Assembly: GCF_001889605.1 (NCBI RefSeq)
Contig: NZ_CP018171.1
Span: forward strand, 4,610,501-4,674,500
Length of the DNA stretch: 64,000 nucleotides
From: Aquibium oceanicum
GTDB taxonomy: Bacteria; Pseudomonadota; Alphaproteobacteria; Rhizobiales; Rhizobiaceae
Direction: 5' to 3'
Shown in pieces: positions 39,851 to 48,204 of this stretch (the stretch's first letter is position 1; each line of letters begins with the position of its first letter). Made by a program: the position numbers and the translations under genes. Below the pieces are notes generated by a model. That model saw only the letters and a program-made list of their open reading frames with translations, was not told the DNA's origin and searched no databases.

Positions 39851-40831
39851 ATGTCAAAAAGCGAAACGCGATCCATCTTCCTCCCGGACCCTGCGCCGCT
39901 CCGCCTGACCTTCCTCGTTTTCTCCGGCGCCTCCATCATGTGCGTCGCCTCGGCGATCGACCCTCTGCGCGCGGCCAACCGGGTGGCGGGAAAGACGCTG
40001 TTCGACTGGTCGATCGTGTCCGCCGACGGCAAGCCGCCGGTCACCACCTCAGGCTTGCCGGTCGCGGTGGCGGGAAAGTTCGATCCGACGGCCCGCGCAG
40101 ACGTACTGGTGGCCGTCGGCGGTTTCGGCACTCGCGCTGGCTCGTCCGGAACGCTGCCGACCGCCTTTCGGCGCGCGGCGCGCTCGGCGCGCGCGGTCGG
40201 CGGCGTGGAAGCCGGCGGCTGGCTGCTCGCCCGCGCCGGTCTTCTTGACGGCCGCGCCGCGACCACGCACTGGGAGGATCTGGAGGATTTCTCGGCCGCC
40301 TTTCCCGACGTCGACGTCCGGCCCGACCGCTACGTCATCGACGGCCCGGTCTTCACCACCGGTGGCGCCTCGCCGACCTTCGACCTGATGCTGCACTTGA
40401 TCCGGTCTCGGCTCGGCATGGCGGTGGCGCTCGATGTCGCATCGGTCTTCATCTACGACCAGGCGCGCGCCGCGACCGACGCGCAGCCGCTGGTCTCGCT
40501 CGGCCGTCTCGACGGCTATGACCCGCGGCTGGCCCAGGCGATCCGCCTGATGGAAAGCCATGTTGACCGGCCGCTGCCGGTCTCGGCCATCGCGCTGCGC
40601 GCCGGCGTCACGGCGCGGACACTGGAAAAGATCTTCGCCGCGGCGATCGGCGAGACCCCCGGCGCCTACTATCTGCGCCTGCGCCTCAACGCCGCCCGCC
40701 GCCTCGTGCTCGACACTTCCGAGCCCATGGCCGACATCGCCGCGCGCACCGGCTTCTCCTCCTCCGCCGCCTTCAGCCGCGCCTTCTCCCGCGCCTTCGG
40801 CAAGGCGCCGGTGAGGATGCGGCGGGGGTGA
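39851..40831 (+). CDS. cdhR: CdhR/GlxA-type AraC-family transcriptional regulator
   Basis: A 326-residue regulator with an N-terminal DJ-1/PfpI-like domain ([48 protein letters not shown]) and a C-terminal AraC DNA-binding domain ([42 protein letters not shown], then [21 protein letters not shown]). The PfpI cysteine is replaced by glutamate in GVEAGGW, as is common in regulatory members. CdhR activates carnitine catabolism in Pseudomonas and is encoded divergently from it, as here. The likely inducer is L-carnitine. Confidence 0.88.
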   Translation: MSKSETRSIFLPDPAPLRLTFLVFSGASIMCVASAIDPLRAANRVAGKTLFDWSIVSADGKPPVTTSGLPVAVAGKFDPTARADVLVAVGGFGTRAGSSGTLPTAFRRAARSARAVGGVEAGGWLLARAGLLDGRAATTHWEDLEDFSAAFPDVDVRPDRYVIDGPVFTTGGASPTFDLMLHLIRSRLGMAVALDVASVFIYDQARAATDAQPLVSLGRLDGYDPRLAQAIRLMESHVDRPLPVSAIALRAGVTARTLEKIFAAAIGETPGAYYLRLRLNAARRLVLDTSEPMADIAARTGFSSSAAFSRAFSRAFGKAPVRMRRG

Positions 40832-40856
40832 CGCCTTCCACGCCCCGTCCTGGTGG

Positions 40857-40877
40857 TATATATCGAGGGTCTAGACC
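40857..40877 (+). promoter_or_regulatory. vapBC promoter region with palindrome
   Basis: An AT-rich TATATAT at 40857-40863 may be the -10. The perfect 10-base palindrome GGTCTAGACC at 40868-40877 follows, just before the GGAGG of vapB. VapB-type antitoxins bind such sites, so autorepression is a reasonable inference. Confidence 0.45.
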
Positions 40878-40893
40878 AGCGGAGGAAAGCACG

Positions 40894-41163
40894 ATGAACG
40901 AGCAGCCCCGCAAGACGGCAAAACTCTTCATGAACGGCCGCAGCCAGGCCGTCCGCCTGCCTGCTGAATTCCGTTTCGAGGGCACCGAGGTGGAAATCCG
41001 GCGGGATCCGGCGACCGGGGAGGTTGTTCTGTCGCCGATTCTCGAGCGTACCGGCAGCTGGGATCGCTTCCTTGACGCGGTGAGCAAAGTTCGGCCGGAA
41101 GACGTGCCGGATGGTTTCCCATGGAGGGATACGCGGCAACATGATCGCGACCCGTTCGAATGA
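40894..41163 (+). CDS. vapB: VapB-family antitoxin (AbrB/SpoVT fold)
   Basis: An 89-residue protein. The N-terminal swapped-hairpin domain is [22 protein letters not shown], typical of VapB/MazE-like antitoxins, followed by a C-terminal toxin-binding tail ([22 protein letters not shown]). A good ribosome site, GGAGG, lies eight bases before the ATG at 40894. The gene overlaps vapC as ATGA. The pair lies directly downstream of cdhR, only about 60 bases away. Confidence 0.9.
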   Translation: MNEQPRKTAKLFMNGRSQAVRLPAEFRFEGTEVEIRRDPATGEVVLSPILERTGSWDRFLDAVSKVRPEDVPDGFPWRDTRQHDRDPFE

Positions 41164-41567
41164 ACGGCCCCTATCTGCTGGACACCAACATGATCAGCTA
41201 CGCCGCTTCTGGCCGATCGCCCGAGGCTATACGCCGGATCACGTCCCGACAGGCCGGAGACATACTGATCTCCGTCATCTCATACGCGGAAGTCAGATAT
41301 GGATTGGTGCGTCGCCCGGGTGCCACGAGACTGGAAACTGCAACCAGGGCGCTCTTCGCTGAGTCGATCATCTTGCCCTGGACGACATCGACCGCCGACC
41401 TCTACTCGGATCTGCGTTCTACGATGGAGCGGGACGGCAAGTCGCTCACGCCCCTCGACATGTTCATAGCTGCGCACGCACTCGAAGCGGGCGCCACATT
41501 GGTCTCCGCCGACACGGCATTTCGCCATGTGCCGGAGCTTATGGTCGAGGACTGGTCGGTCGTCTAG
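41160..41567 (+). CDS. vapC: VapC-family PIN-domain toxin
   Basis: A 135-residue PIN-domain RNase. Acidic residues that bind magnesium are visible: [10 protein letters not shown] at the N-terminus, [12 protein letters not shown] near residue 42, [13 protein letters not shown] near 97 and [12 protein letters not shown] near 115. VapC toxins cleave initiator tRNA or other structured RNAs. The ATG overlaps the vapB stop, so the toxin depends on antitoxin translation. The C-terminus ends VEDWSVV, as in many VapC proteins. Confidence 0.92.
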   Translation: MNGPYLLDTNMISYAASGRSPEAIRRITSRQAGDILISVISYAEVRYGLVRRPGATRLETATRALFAESIILPWTTSTADLYSDLRSTMERDGKSLTPLDMFIAAHALEAGATLVSADTAFRHVPELMVEDWSVV

Positions 41568-41648
41568 ATTTGCGAGCGGCACGGGCGCGTAGACGAAGGC
41601 ACAGGCCGGTCGCGATGCGCATTGCCATGGGGGCATAGGGAAGGAAAC

Positions 41649-42368
41649 ATGACCGAAATGCTCTCCAGCCCCCCTGCCGATCCGGACGTCGCCTCGATGC
41701 TCGACCGACCCGCCTGGACTGCCCTCACCACCCTTCATGCCCACCTCGCCGAAGGCGGAGACCTGGCGCGGCGGTACGATCCCTCGATCGTCCCTTTCGC
41801 CGCGACGCTCGACGACAGCCCCGAGTGCCTTGCCGCGCTGGCGGCGCTGCCGGCGCCCGGCGAGTCGATGCTGTTCCTGCAGGCCGATCCGGTCGCCCTA
41901 CCGGCGAACCTCACCGCGACGCTGGAAGCGGACGGAGTGCAGATGATCGCCATGGACGACCTGCCCGCGATCGAGGACCCGCGCATCGTTCAACTCGGCG
42001 AGGCCGACGCTTCCGACATGCTGGAACTCGCCACGCTGACGAAACCGGGACCCTTCACGCTGAAGGCGCTGCGCCTCGGCGGGTTCTGGGGCATCCGCCG
42101 CGATGGCCGTCTCGTCGCCATGGCGGGCGAGCGGATGAAACAGCCGGGCTTCACCGAGATTAGTGGTGTCTGCACCCACCCGGAAGCGCGCGGCAATGGC
42201 TACGCCCGCCTCCTGTCGCTGTTCGTCGCCGGACGCATCGCCGCCAGTGGCGAACGGCCCTATCTGCACGCCTGGGCCAGCAATGCGGCGGCCATCCGGC
42301 TCTACGAGAGCCTCGGCTTCACCCTGCGCAGGAAGATGCACGTGACGATGGCGGTGCGGACGTCGTAG
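41649..42368 (+). CDS. GNAT-family N-acetyltransferase (FR47-like)
   Basis: A 239-residue protein. The C-terminal half is a GNAT domain: RLVAMAGERMKQPGFTEISGVCTHPEARGNGYARLLSLFVAGRIAASG, with the acetyl-CoA-binding RGNGYA motif near residue 180, then ERPYLHAWASNAAAIRLYESLGFTLRR. The first 110 residues form a divergent GNAT-like half, as in FR47 proteins. The acceptor substrate is unknown. A ribosome site AGGAA precedes the chosen ATG; a longer frame begins nine codons earlier. A strong hairpin at the stop codon probably ends transcription. Confidence 0.85.
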   Translation: MTEMLSSPPADPDVASMLDRPAWTALTTLHAHLAEGGDLARRYDPSIVPFAATLDDSPECLAALAALPAPGESMLFLQADPVALPANLTATLEADGVQMIAMDDLPAIEDPRIVQLGEADASDMLELATLTKPGPFTLKALRLGGFWGIRRDGRLVAMAGERMKQPGFTEISGVCTHPEARGNGYARLLSLFVAGRIAASGERPYLHAWASNAAAIRLYESLGFTLRRKMHVTMAVRTS

Positions 42369-42391
42369 AGGCGGCGGCTGCCCGCCGCCTC
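42368..42391. terminator. Bidirectional terminator hairpin between GNAT and Old Yellow Enzyme genes
   Basis: GAGGCGGCGG-CTGC-CCGCCGCCTC is a perfect 10-base stem with a 4-base loop. It overlaps the stop codon of the plus-strand gene and lies 11 bases beyond the stop of the convergent minus-strand gene. No T tract follows, so its strength is uncertain. Confidence 0.6.
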
Positions 42392-42402
42392 CATGGGGTT
42401 CC

Positions 42403-43530
42403 TCAGGCGGCCTTGTCGGTGGCGACGGGATAGTCGATGTAGCCCTTGGCGCCGCCGCCGTAAAATGTCGCCCGGTCGCCTTCATTCAGGGGCAGGTCGC
42501 GGCGCAAGCGCTCGACCAGGTCCGGATTGGCGATGAATGGACGGCCGAAGGCGACGAGGTCGGCCCGGCCGCTCGACACGGCCTCCTCGGCCAGGGCCTT
42601 GTCGTAGCCATTGTTGACGATCCAGGCACCCTTGCCGCAGGCCTCGCGATAGGCCGCCTTCAGCGCCGCCCAGTCGAACGGCGCCTCGCCCTGGTTGAAG
42701 TCTCGCGCGCCGCCCGTGGCGCCCTCGACCAGATGAATATAGGCCAGGCCACGCTTGGCGAGCCCGCGAACGACGTGCTCGAAAAGCGGCTGCGGATCGG
42801 GGTCGGAGGCGTCGTTGGCAGGCGTCACCGGCGAGAGCCGGATGCCGGTTCGCGCAGCGCCGGCGCCCTCGATGACGGCGTCCACCACCTCGAACAGGAA
42901 GCGGGCCCGGTTCTCGATCGAGCCGCCGTAGTCATCGGTGCGCCGGTTGCTGCCCGAACGCAGGAACTGGTCGACGAGGTAGCCGTTCGCGCCGTGGATT
43001 TCGACGCCGTCGAAGCCGGCCTCGCTCACCGCGGCCTTCGCGGCCTTCCTGTAGTCGTCGAGGATGCCGGGGATTTCCGAAGCATCCAGCGCCCTCGGCT
43101 CGGAGGTTTCCACGAACGCGCCGGAGCCGTCCTCGCCGAGGACGTAGGTCTTCGACTTCGCGGTGATGGCAGAAGGCGCCACCGGCTTGCCGCCGTCCGG
43201 CTGCAGGCTGACATGCGAGATGCGGCCGACATGCCAGAGCTGGGTGACGATCTTCCCGCCCGCCGCGTGCACGGCATCGGTGACCTTGCGCCAGCCGGCA
43301 AGCTGGTCGGCGCCGTAGAGGCCGGGCACGTCGGCATAGCCCTGGCCCTGGTGGCTGATGGCAGTCGCCTCGGTGATCACCAGCCCGGCGGTCGCGCGCT
43401 GCGAATAGTATTCGGTGGCAAAGGGGCCGGGCACCGCGCCCGGCGAACGGTTGCGCGTCAGCGGCGCCATGGCGATGCGGTTGGAAAGCCGGATGTCGCC
43501 GACCGTGGTCGGATCGAAAAGCGTGGTCAT
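42403..43530 (-). CDS. nemA: Old Yellow Enzyme family ene-reductase (NemA-like)
   Basis: A 375-residue FMN-dependent TIM barrel. Motifs include RIAMAPLTRNRS near residue 18, TQLWHVGRISH near 95, GFDGVEIHGANGYLVDQFLRS near 175 (with the active-site HxxN), and RRTDDYGGSIENRARFLFEV. The C-terminus has VAFGRPFIANPDLVERL. The family reduces activated alkenes, quinones, nitro compounds and N-ethylmaleimide with NAD(P)H. The adjacent ArsR-family gene starts just upstream on the same strand and may be its regulator, as in NemR/nemA-like pairs. Confidence 0.92.
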   Translation of the reverse strand: MTTLFDPTTVGDIRLSNRIAMAPLTRNRSPGAVPGPFATEYYSQRATAGLVITEATAISHQGQGYADVPGLYGADQLAGWRKVTDAVHAAGGKIVTQLWHVGRISHVSLQPDGGKPVAPSAITAKSKTYVLGEDGSGAFVETSEPRALDASEIPGILDDYRKAAKAAVSEAGFDGVEIHGANGYLVDQFLRSGSNRRTDDYGGSIENRARFLFEVVDAVIEGAGAARTGIRLSPVTPANDASDPDPQPLFEHVVRGLAKRGLAYIHLVEGATGGARDFNQGEAPFDWAALKAAYREACGKGAWIVNNGYDKALAEEAVSSGRADLVAFGRPFIANPDLVERLRRDLPLNEGDRATFYGGGAKGYIDYPVATDKAA

Positions 43531-43563
43531 GGGAAGTCCTTTCGGAAGGATACTGGAGGAAGA

Positions 43564-43875
43564 TCAGAGATCGTCGAGCGAGGCGCGGAAGGCCGCGATC
43601 GCCGGCTCGTTGCGGGTGTAGAAGGCCCACTGTCCGACGCGCCGCTGGGTCACCAGTCCGCTGGCGACGAGCGCGGTGAGGTGGGATGAGACCGTCGACT
43701 GGGAGAGCCCGCAGCGCTCGAACTGGCGCGCGCAGATGCCCATCTCGAGCGGGTGATGCTCACCGGAAAAGTGCTTCTCCGGCTCCTTCAGCCAGGCGAG
43801 CATGTCCCGCCGCACCGGGCTCGCCAGTGCCTTGAGGATCGCGTCCCGATCGATGTCGATCTTAGTATCGGTCAT
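43564..43875 (-). CDS. ArsR/SmtB-family regulator
   Basis: A 103-residue winged-helix protein. DAILKALASPVRRDMLAWLKEP starts the fold; the recognition helix is in CGLSQSTVSSHLTALVASGLV, followed by the wing VTQRRVGQWAFY. Two cysteines, in GICARQFERCG, lie next to the DNA-binding helix and could sense electrophiles or metals. It is 33 bases upstream of the Old Yellow Enzyme gene on the same strand, so it probably controls it. The region at 43876-43905 has repeated ATCGAT sequences that could be operator half-sites. Confidence 0.88.
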   Translation of the reverse strand: MTDTKIDIDRDAILKALASPVRRDMLAWLKEPEKHFSGEHHPLEMGICARQFERCGLSQSTVSSHLTALVASGLVTQRRVGQWAFYTRNEPAIAAFRASLDDL

Positions 43876-43979
43876 GATCGATATATGGATCGGGCATCAT
43901 CGATTATCCAGGGAACGTCATCCCATATTCAGCGCCCCAAGAGTTTTCCATTCCCCGCCACCGCGTTCCCGAAACGCAA

Positions 43980-44012
43980 GAGCCGCCCCGTCCGGCAAGG
44001 ACGAGGCGGCTC
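43980..44012 (-). terminator. Rho-independent-type terminator after pcaF
   Basis: Read downstream of pcaF, a 14-base stem (GAGCCGCCTCGTCC / GGACGGGGCGGCTC, one G-T pair) with a 5-base loop is followed by TTGCGTTTCGG. It lies 32 bases after the stop codon. Confidence 0.7.
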
Positions 44013-44043
44013 GGAGGAACCGGAGGCTCGGGCGGAAGCAGCT

Positions 44044-45252
<1,209 letters not shown>

Positions 45253-45253
45253 C

Positions 45254-45925
45254 TCAGAGCTCCGGTACGTTGAGTTCGCCGACCGTGTCGCCGACGACGA
45301 GCGTTGCGCCGGTCACGGCCTGCAGGTCCTCGAGGCTGATCGAGGCCAGCTTTTCGCGCAGCACGAAGCGCTTGTCGACGATGTCGATGACGGCGAGGCT
45401 GGTGAACACCGTCGTCACGCATCCAACGCCGGTCAGCGGCAGCCGGCATTTTTCGAGCAGCTTGGGCTCGCCCTTCTTGGTGACGTGGTCGGTGACCACC
45501 CAGACCTGCTTCGCCCCATGCACGAGGTCCATCGCGCCGCCGACGGCGGGCACCGACTTGGGGCCGGTGCTCCAGTTGGCGAGGTCACCGGTCTCGGCCA
45601 CCTCGTAGGCACCGAGCACCGCGACGTCGAGATGGCCGCCGCGCACCATGGCGAAGCTGTCGGCGTGGTGGAAGAAGGCCGCACCCGGGTTCAGCGTCAC
45701 GGCCTTCTTGCCGGCGTTGATCAGGTCCCAGTCCTCATCGCCCGCCGGCGGGGCCTCGCCGAAATCCAGGATGCCGTTTTCGGTGTGGTAGACCACCTCC
45801 CGCCCCTTCGGCTTGAAGGTAGCGATCATCTCGGGAAAGCCGATGCCGAGATTGACGTAGGAACCGTCGGGCAGGTCCTGCGCCGCGCGCCAGGCGATCT
45901 GCGCGTTGGAAAGCTTCGAGACCAT
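45254..45925 (-). CDS. pcaJ: 3-oxoadipate CoA-transferase subunit B
   Basis: A 223-residue beta subunit. YVNLGIGFPEMIATF near residue 23 and the active-site glutamate region HTENGILDFGEAPP near 48 identify the class I CoA-transferase B subunit; VHGAKQVWVVTDHVTKKGEPKLLEKC and TGVGCVTTVFTSLAVIDI follow. With PcaI it moves CoA from succinyl-CoA to 3-oxoadipate. The ATG shares a base with the pcaI TGA; a GTG one codon earlier would overlap as GTGA. Confidence 0.92.
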   Translation of the reverse strand: MVSKLSNAQIAWRAAQDLPDGSYVNLGIGFPEMIATFKPKGREVVYHTENGILDFGEAPPAGDEDWDLINAGKKAVTLNPGAAFFHHADSFAMVRGGHLDVAVLGAYEVAETGDLANWSTGPKSVPAVGGAMDLVHGAKQVWVVTDHVTKKGEPKLLEKCRLPLTGVGCVTTVFTSLAVIDIVDKRFVLREKLASISLEDLQAVTGATLVVGDTVGELNVPEL

Positions 45926-46641
45926 CACTTGGCTCCCTCGCGCAGCAGCGCCTCTTCCTGTGCCGGATCAGGGACTTCGACCACGCGGTCGACGAAGATG
46001 CCCGGCGTGATGACGGCCTCCGGATCGATCCCGCCCGGCTCGACCACCCGGCTCGCCTGCACGATGGTCGTGGCGGCGGCCATGGCCATCAGCGGCGAGA
46101 AATTGCGGGCCGCCTTGCGGTACGTCAGGTTGCCCTTGCGGTCGGCGAGTTCGGCCTTGATCAGCGCCACGTCCGCCTTCAGCCACCGCTCCCGAACATA
46201 GGGACGCCCGTCGAACTCTTCGACCGGCTTGCCCTCGGCGAGCTGCGTGCCGTAGCTGGTGGGCGTATAGAACGCCGGGATACCCGCCCCGCCGGCACGG
46301 ATCCGCTCCGCCAGCGTGCCCTGCGGCACGAGTTCGAGCTCGATTTCGCCCGCCAGATACTTGTCGGTGAACGCCTTCGGGTCCGACGAGCGCGGGAAGG
46401 AGCACACCATCTTGGCCACCATGCCGGCGTAGATCATCGCCGCGATGCCCACCGCGCCGTTGCCGGCATTGTTGTTGATGACGGTGAGGTTCCCCGGCGC
46501 GCCGGTCGTCTTGTACCGCTCGACCAGCGCGTGGATCAGCTCGATCGGCGCGCCGGCGCCGCCGAAGCCGCCGATCATCACCGACATGCCGTCCTCGACC
46601 GCTTCGAGCGCATCTTCGATGCCTGGATAGATCTTGTTCAT
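45925..46641 (-). CDS. pcaI: 3-oxoadipate CoA-transferase subunit A
   Basis: A 238-residue alpha subunit. GFGGAGAPIELIHALVE near residue 23 is the CoA-transferase signature; VINNNAGNGAVGIAAMI and GTQLAEGKPVEEFDGRPYVRERWLKADVALIKA follow. It is the first gene of pcaIJF and is transcribed divergently from the IclR-type regulator. The 15-base palindrome at 46690-46704 lies 49 bases upstream of its ATG. The pcaHG/pcaBCD genes that would supply 3-oxoadipate are not in the window. Confidence 0.93.
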   Translation of the reverse strand: MNKIYPGIEDALEAVEDGMSVMIGGFGGAGAPIELIHALVERYKTTGAPGNLTVINNNAGNGAVGIAAMIYAGMVAKMVCSFPRSSDPKAFTDKYLAGEIELELVPQGTLAERIRAGGAGIPAFYTPTSYGTQLAEGKPVEEFDGRPYVRERWLKADVALIKAELADRKGNLTYRKAARNFSPLMAMAAATTIVQASRVVEPGGIDPEAVITPGIFVDRVVEVPDPAQEEALLREGAK

Positions 46642-46689
46642 CGTCGGTCGGTCCCGCCGCTGCCGGACGGCTCAAGGCCGCCCAAGAAA

Positions 46690-46704
46690 GTTCGCATTGC
46701 GAAC
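46690..46704. promoter_or_regulatory. PcaR-type operator between pcaI and pcaR
   Basis: GTTCGCATTGCGAAC is a perfect inverted repeat (GTTCGC-ATT-GCGAAC) in the 90-base divergent region. Its length and the GTTCG half-site match the binding site described for the IclR-family regulator PcaR of Pseudomonas putida. The adjacent IclR protein is the likely ligand. Confidence 0.75.
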
Positions 46705-46731
46705 TCATGTTTCCTATGCGATACTTTCTAT

Positions 46732-47550
46732 GTGAGCGACGATCCGAAGTCAATGCGGGAGGTCCCGGCCGGACGCGATGCGGACGAGACTCGCATGCGC
46801 GACCTGGTCGGATCGCTGACGCGCGGGCTCGGCGTCATGGAAATACTCGCCGCGCATCCGCAGGGACTGACGCTGACCGAGACGGCGGAGAAAGCCGGCC
46901 TCACACGCGCCGGCGCCCGCCGCTTCCTGCTCACCCTCGTCGCTTCGGGCTATGCCGTGCAGGACGGACGCACCTTCCGCCTGTCCTCGCGGTTGATCTC
47001 GGTCGCCCGCGCCTGGCTCGGAGGCGCCTCCCTCTGGGCCTTCGCCGAACCCTTCATGCGCGAGGTTTCGACCCGTTTCGGCGAGGCCTGTTCGGCCGCC
47101 GTGCTGTCGGGCGAGGACGTCGTCTACGTCGCCCGCGTGCCCGGCCGGCACATCCTCTCGGTCGCGCTGCACGTGGGCACGCGCCTGCCCGCTTTCTGCA
47201 CCTCGATGGGCCGCGTGCTCCTGTCCGATCTCCCGCGGGGCGACCTCGACCGCTTCCTCGCCCGCGCGGAACTGAGGCCTCTGACCGCCAGGACGCTGAC
47301 CGACCGGGCGGACCTGCGCGCCGCGATCCTCTCGGCGGCGGCCGGAGGCTACGCGCTGGTCGACGAGGAACTGGAACCCGGCCTGCGCTCCATCGCCGTG
47401 CCCGTGCGCGATCGCACCGGCCGCGCCGTCGCCGCCATCAACGTCTCCACCCAGTCGGCGAGGCTGTCGGCTCAGACCATGACCGCCGACGTCCTGCCCG
47501 CCCTGCGCGACGCGGCGCGGCAGATCGAGGATTTCTTCGTGGTGCAGTGA
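46732..47550 (+). CDS. pcaR: IclR-family regulator of beta-ketoadipate genes
   Basis: A 272-residue IclR protein. The N-terminal winged HTH covers residues about 20-80 (GLTLTETAEKAGLTRAGARRFLLTLVASGY); the effector domain follows, with SVALHVGTRLPAFCTSMGRVLLSDL near 145 and IAVPVRDRTGRAVAAINVSTQSAR near 225. The PcaR/PcaU/PobR group has this AFCTSMGRVLL pattern. It is divergent from pcaIJF and probably senses 3-oxoadipate. The GTG at 46732 is taken as start; an ATG eight codons later (46753) is possible, since neither has a strong ribosome site. Confidence 0.86.
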   Translation: MSDDPKSMREVPAGRDADETRMRDLVGSLTRGLGVMEILAAHPQGLTLTETAEKAGLTRAGARRFLLTLVASGYAVQDGRTFRLSSRLISVARAWLGGASLWAFAEPFMREVSTRFGEACSAAVLSGEDVVYVARVPGRHILSVALHVGTRLPAFCTSMGRVLLSDLPRGDLDRFLARAELRPLTARTLTDRADLRAAILSAAAGGYALVDEELEPGLRSIAVPVRDRTGRAVAAINVSTQSARLSAQTMTADVLPALRDAARQIEDFFVVQ

Positions 47551-48161
47551 GGTGGATGGGAGGCGGTGCAGAGAAAGACGCCTCTTCCGTCCCTTAACAC
47601 GCGCGTTGCCCGCGATGCGCTCCCCCGCGACCCCTGCACTCGAACAGACAAAATAGGCAGCAGCCATCGTCGATTCTGTCCACGTGCATCTCCAGTGCCG
47701 CATACTCCCCCTGTCTTTCCACCGGGCTTCGGGTGGCTGCCGGGCCGACCGGGGGGGAAGGCGGCGTGCGGGATTGGCCTCGTCCGGTTGGCGGGGTCGG
47801 GGATTGCCTCGGTAAGGCCCCACGGTCCCGGCCCCTCCTGCGCTGGCGACCTACGGCTTTCGAGCACAGGGTGAGTCAGAGGGGGGCAGCAGCGTCGGCG
47901 GTGCGCGTCTGACGGGCATCGTTCTAGAAAAACAGCGCTGTCGGACCGTCCGCCAGCGCGCGCACCGTTTCCTTCTGCGGAGGGTTTTTCAATGGCCAGA
48001 CGCTTCAGGCGGGCGTGGCGATGATGAAACGCGCCCGCGCACCCTCCCAACTGCAGGGAGGATTCCGCGAACAGATGGCGCACATCGCTGGGAGAAGAGA
48101 TTAGGGCGGATGCGGAACCTGGAGCTCGTTTCCGAGCGATCGCGTTTCGCGGTTCAACTCA
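47551..48161. other. 611-base gap without a recognisable gene
   Basis: The region between pcaR and the GH31 gene is GC-rich, with many stop-poor frames on both strands but no frame with recognisable protein similarity. It ends in a REP-like unit. No tRNA, small RNA or mobile-element boundary could be recognised by eye. It may be a decayed gene or a transcription-termination zone between convergent genes. Confidence 0.5.
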
Positions 48162-48204
48162 CCCCGGACCTACGGTCCGACCTTCCCCGCAAGGGGGAGG
48201 GTTA
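48162..48204. repeat. REP-like unit that supplies the 3' end of the GH31 gene
   Basis: CCGGACCTACGGTCCG (a small hairpin) adjoins CCTTCCCCGCAAGGGGGAGG. The unit resembles family C. On the minus strand it encodes the last residues (LPLAGKVGP) and TAG stop of the glycosidase. Confidence 0.7.

Noticed and set aside
47472-48083. A 203-residue minus-strand frame in the gap after pcaR
   Set aside because: It overlaps the 3' end of pcaR, is proline- and arginine-rich, and shows no family similarity or good ribosome site.
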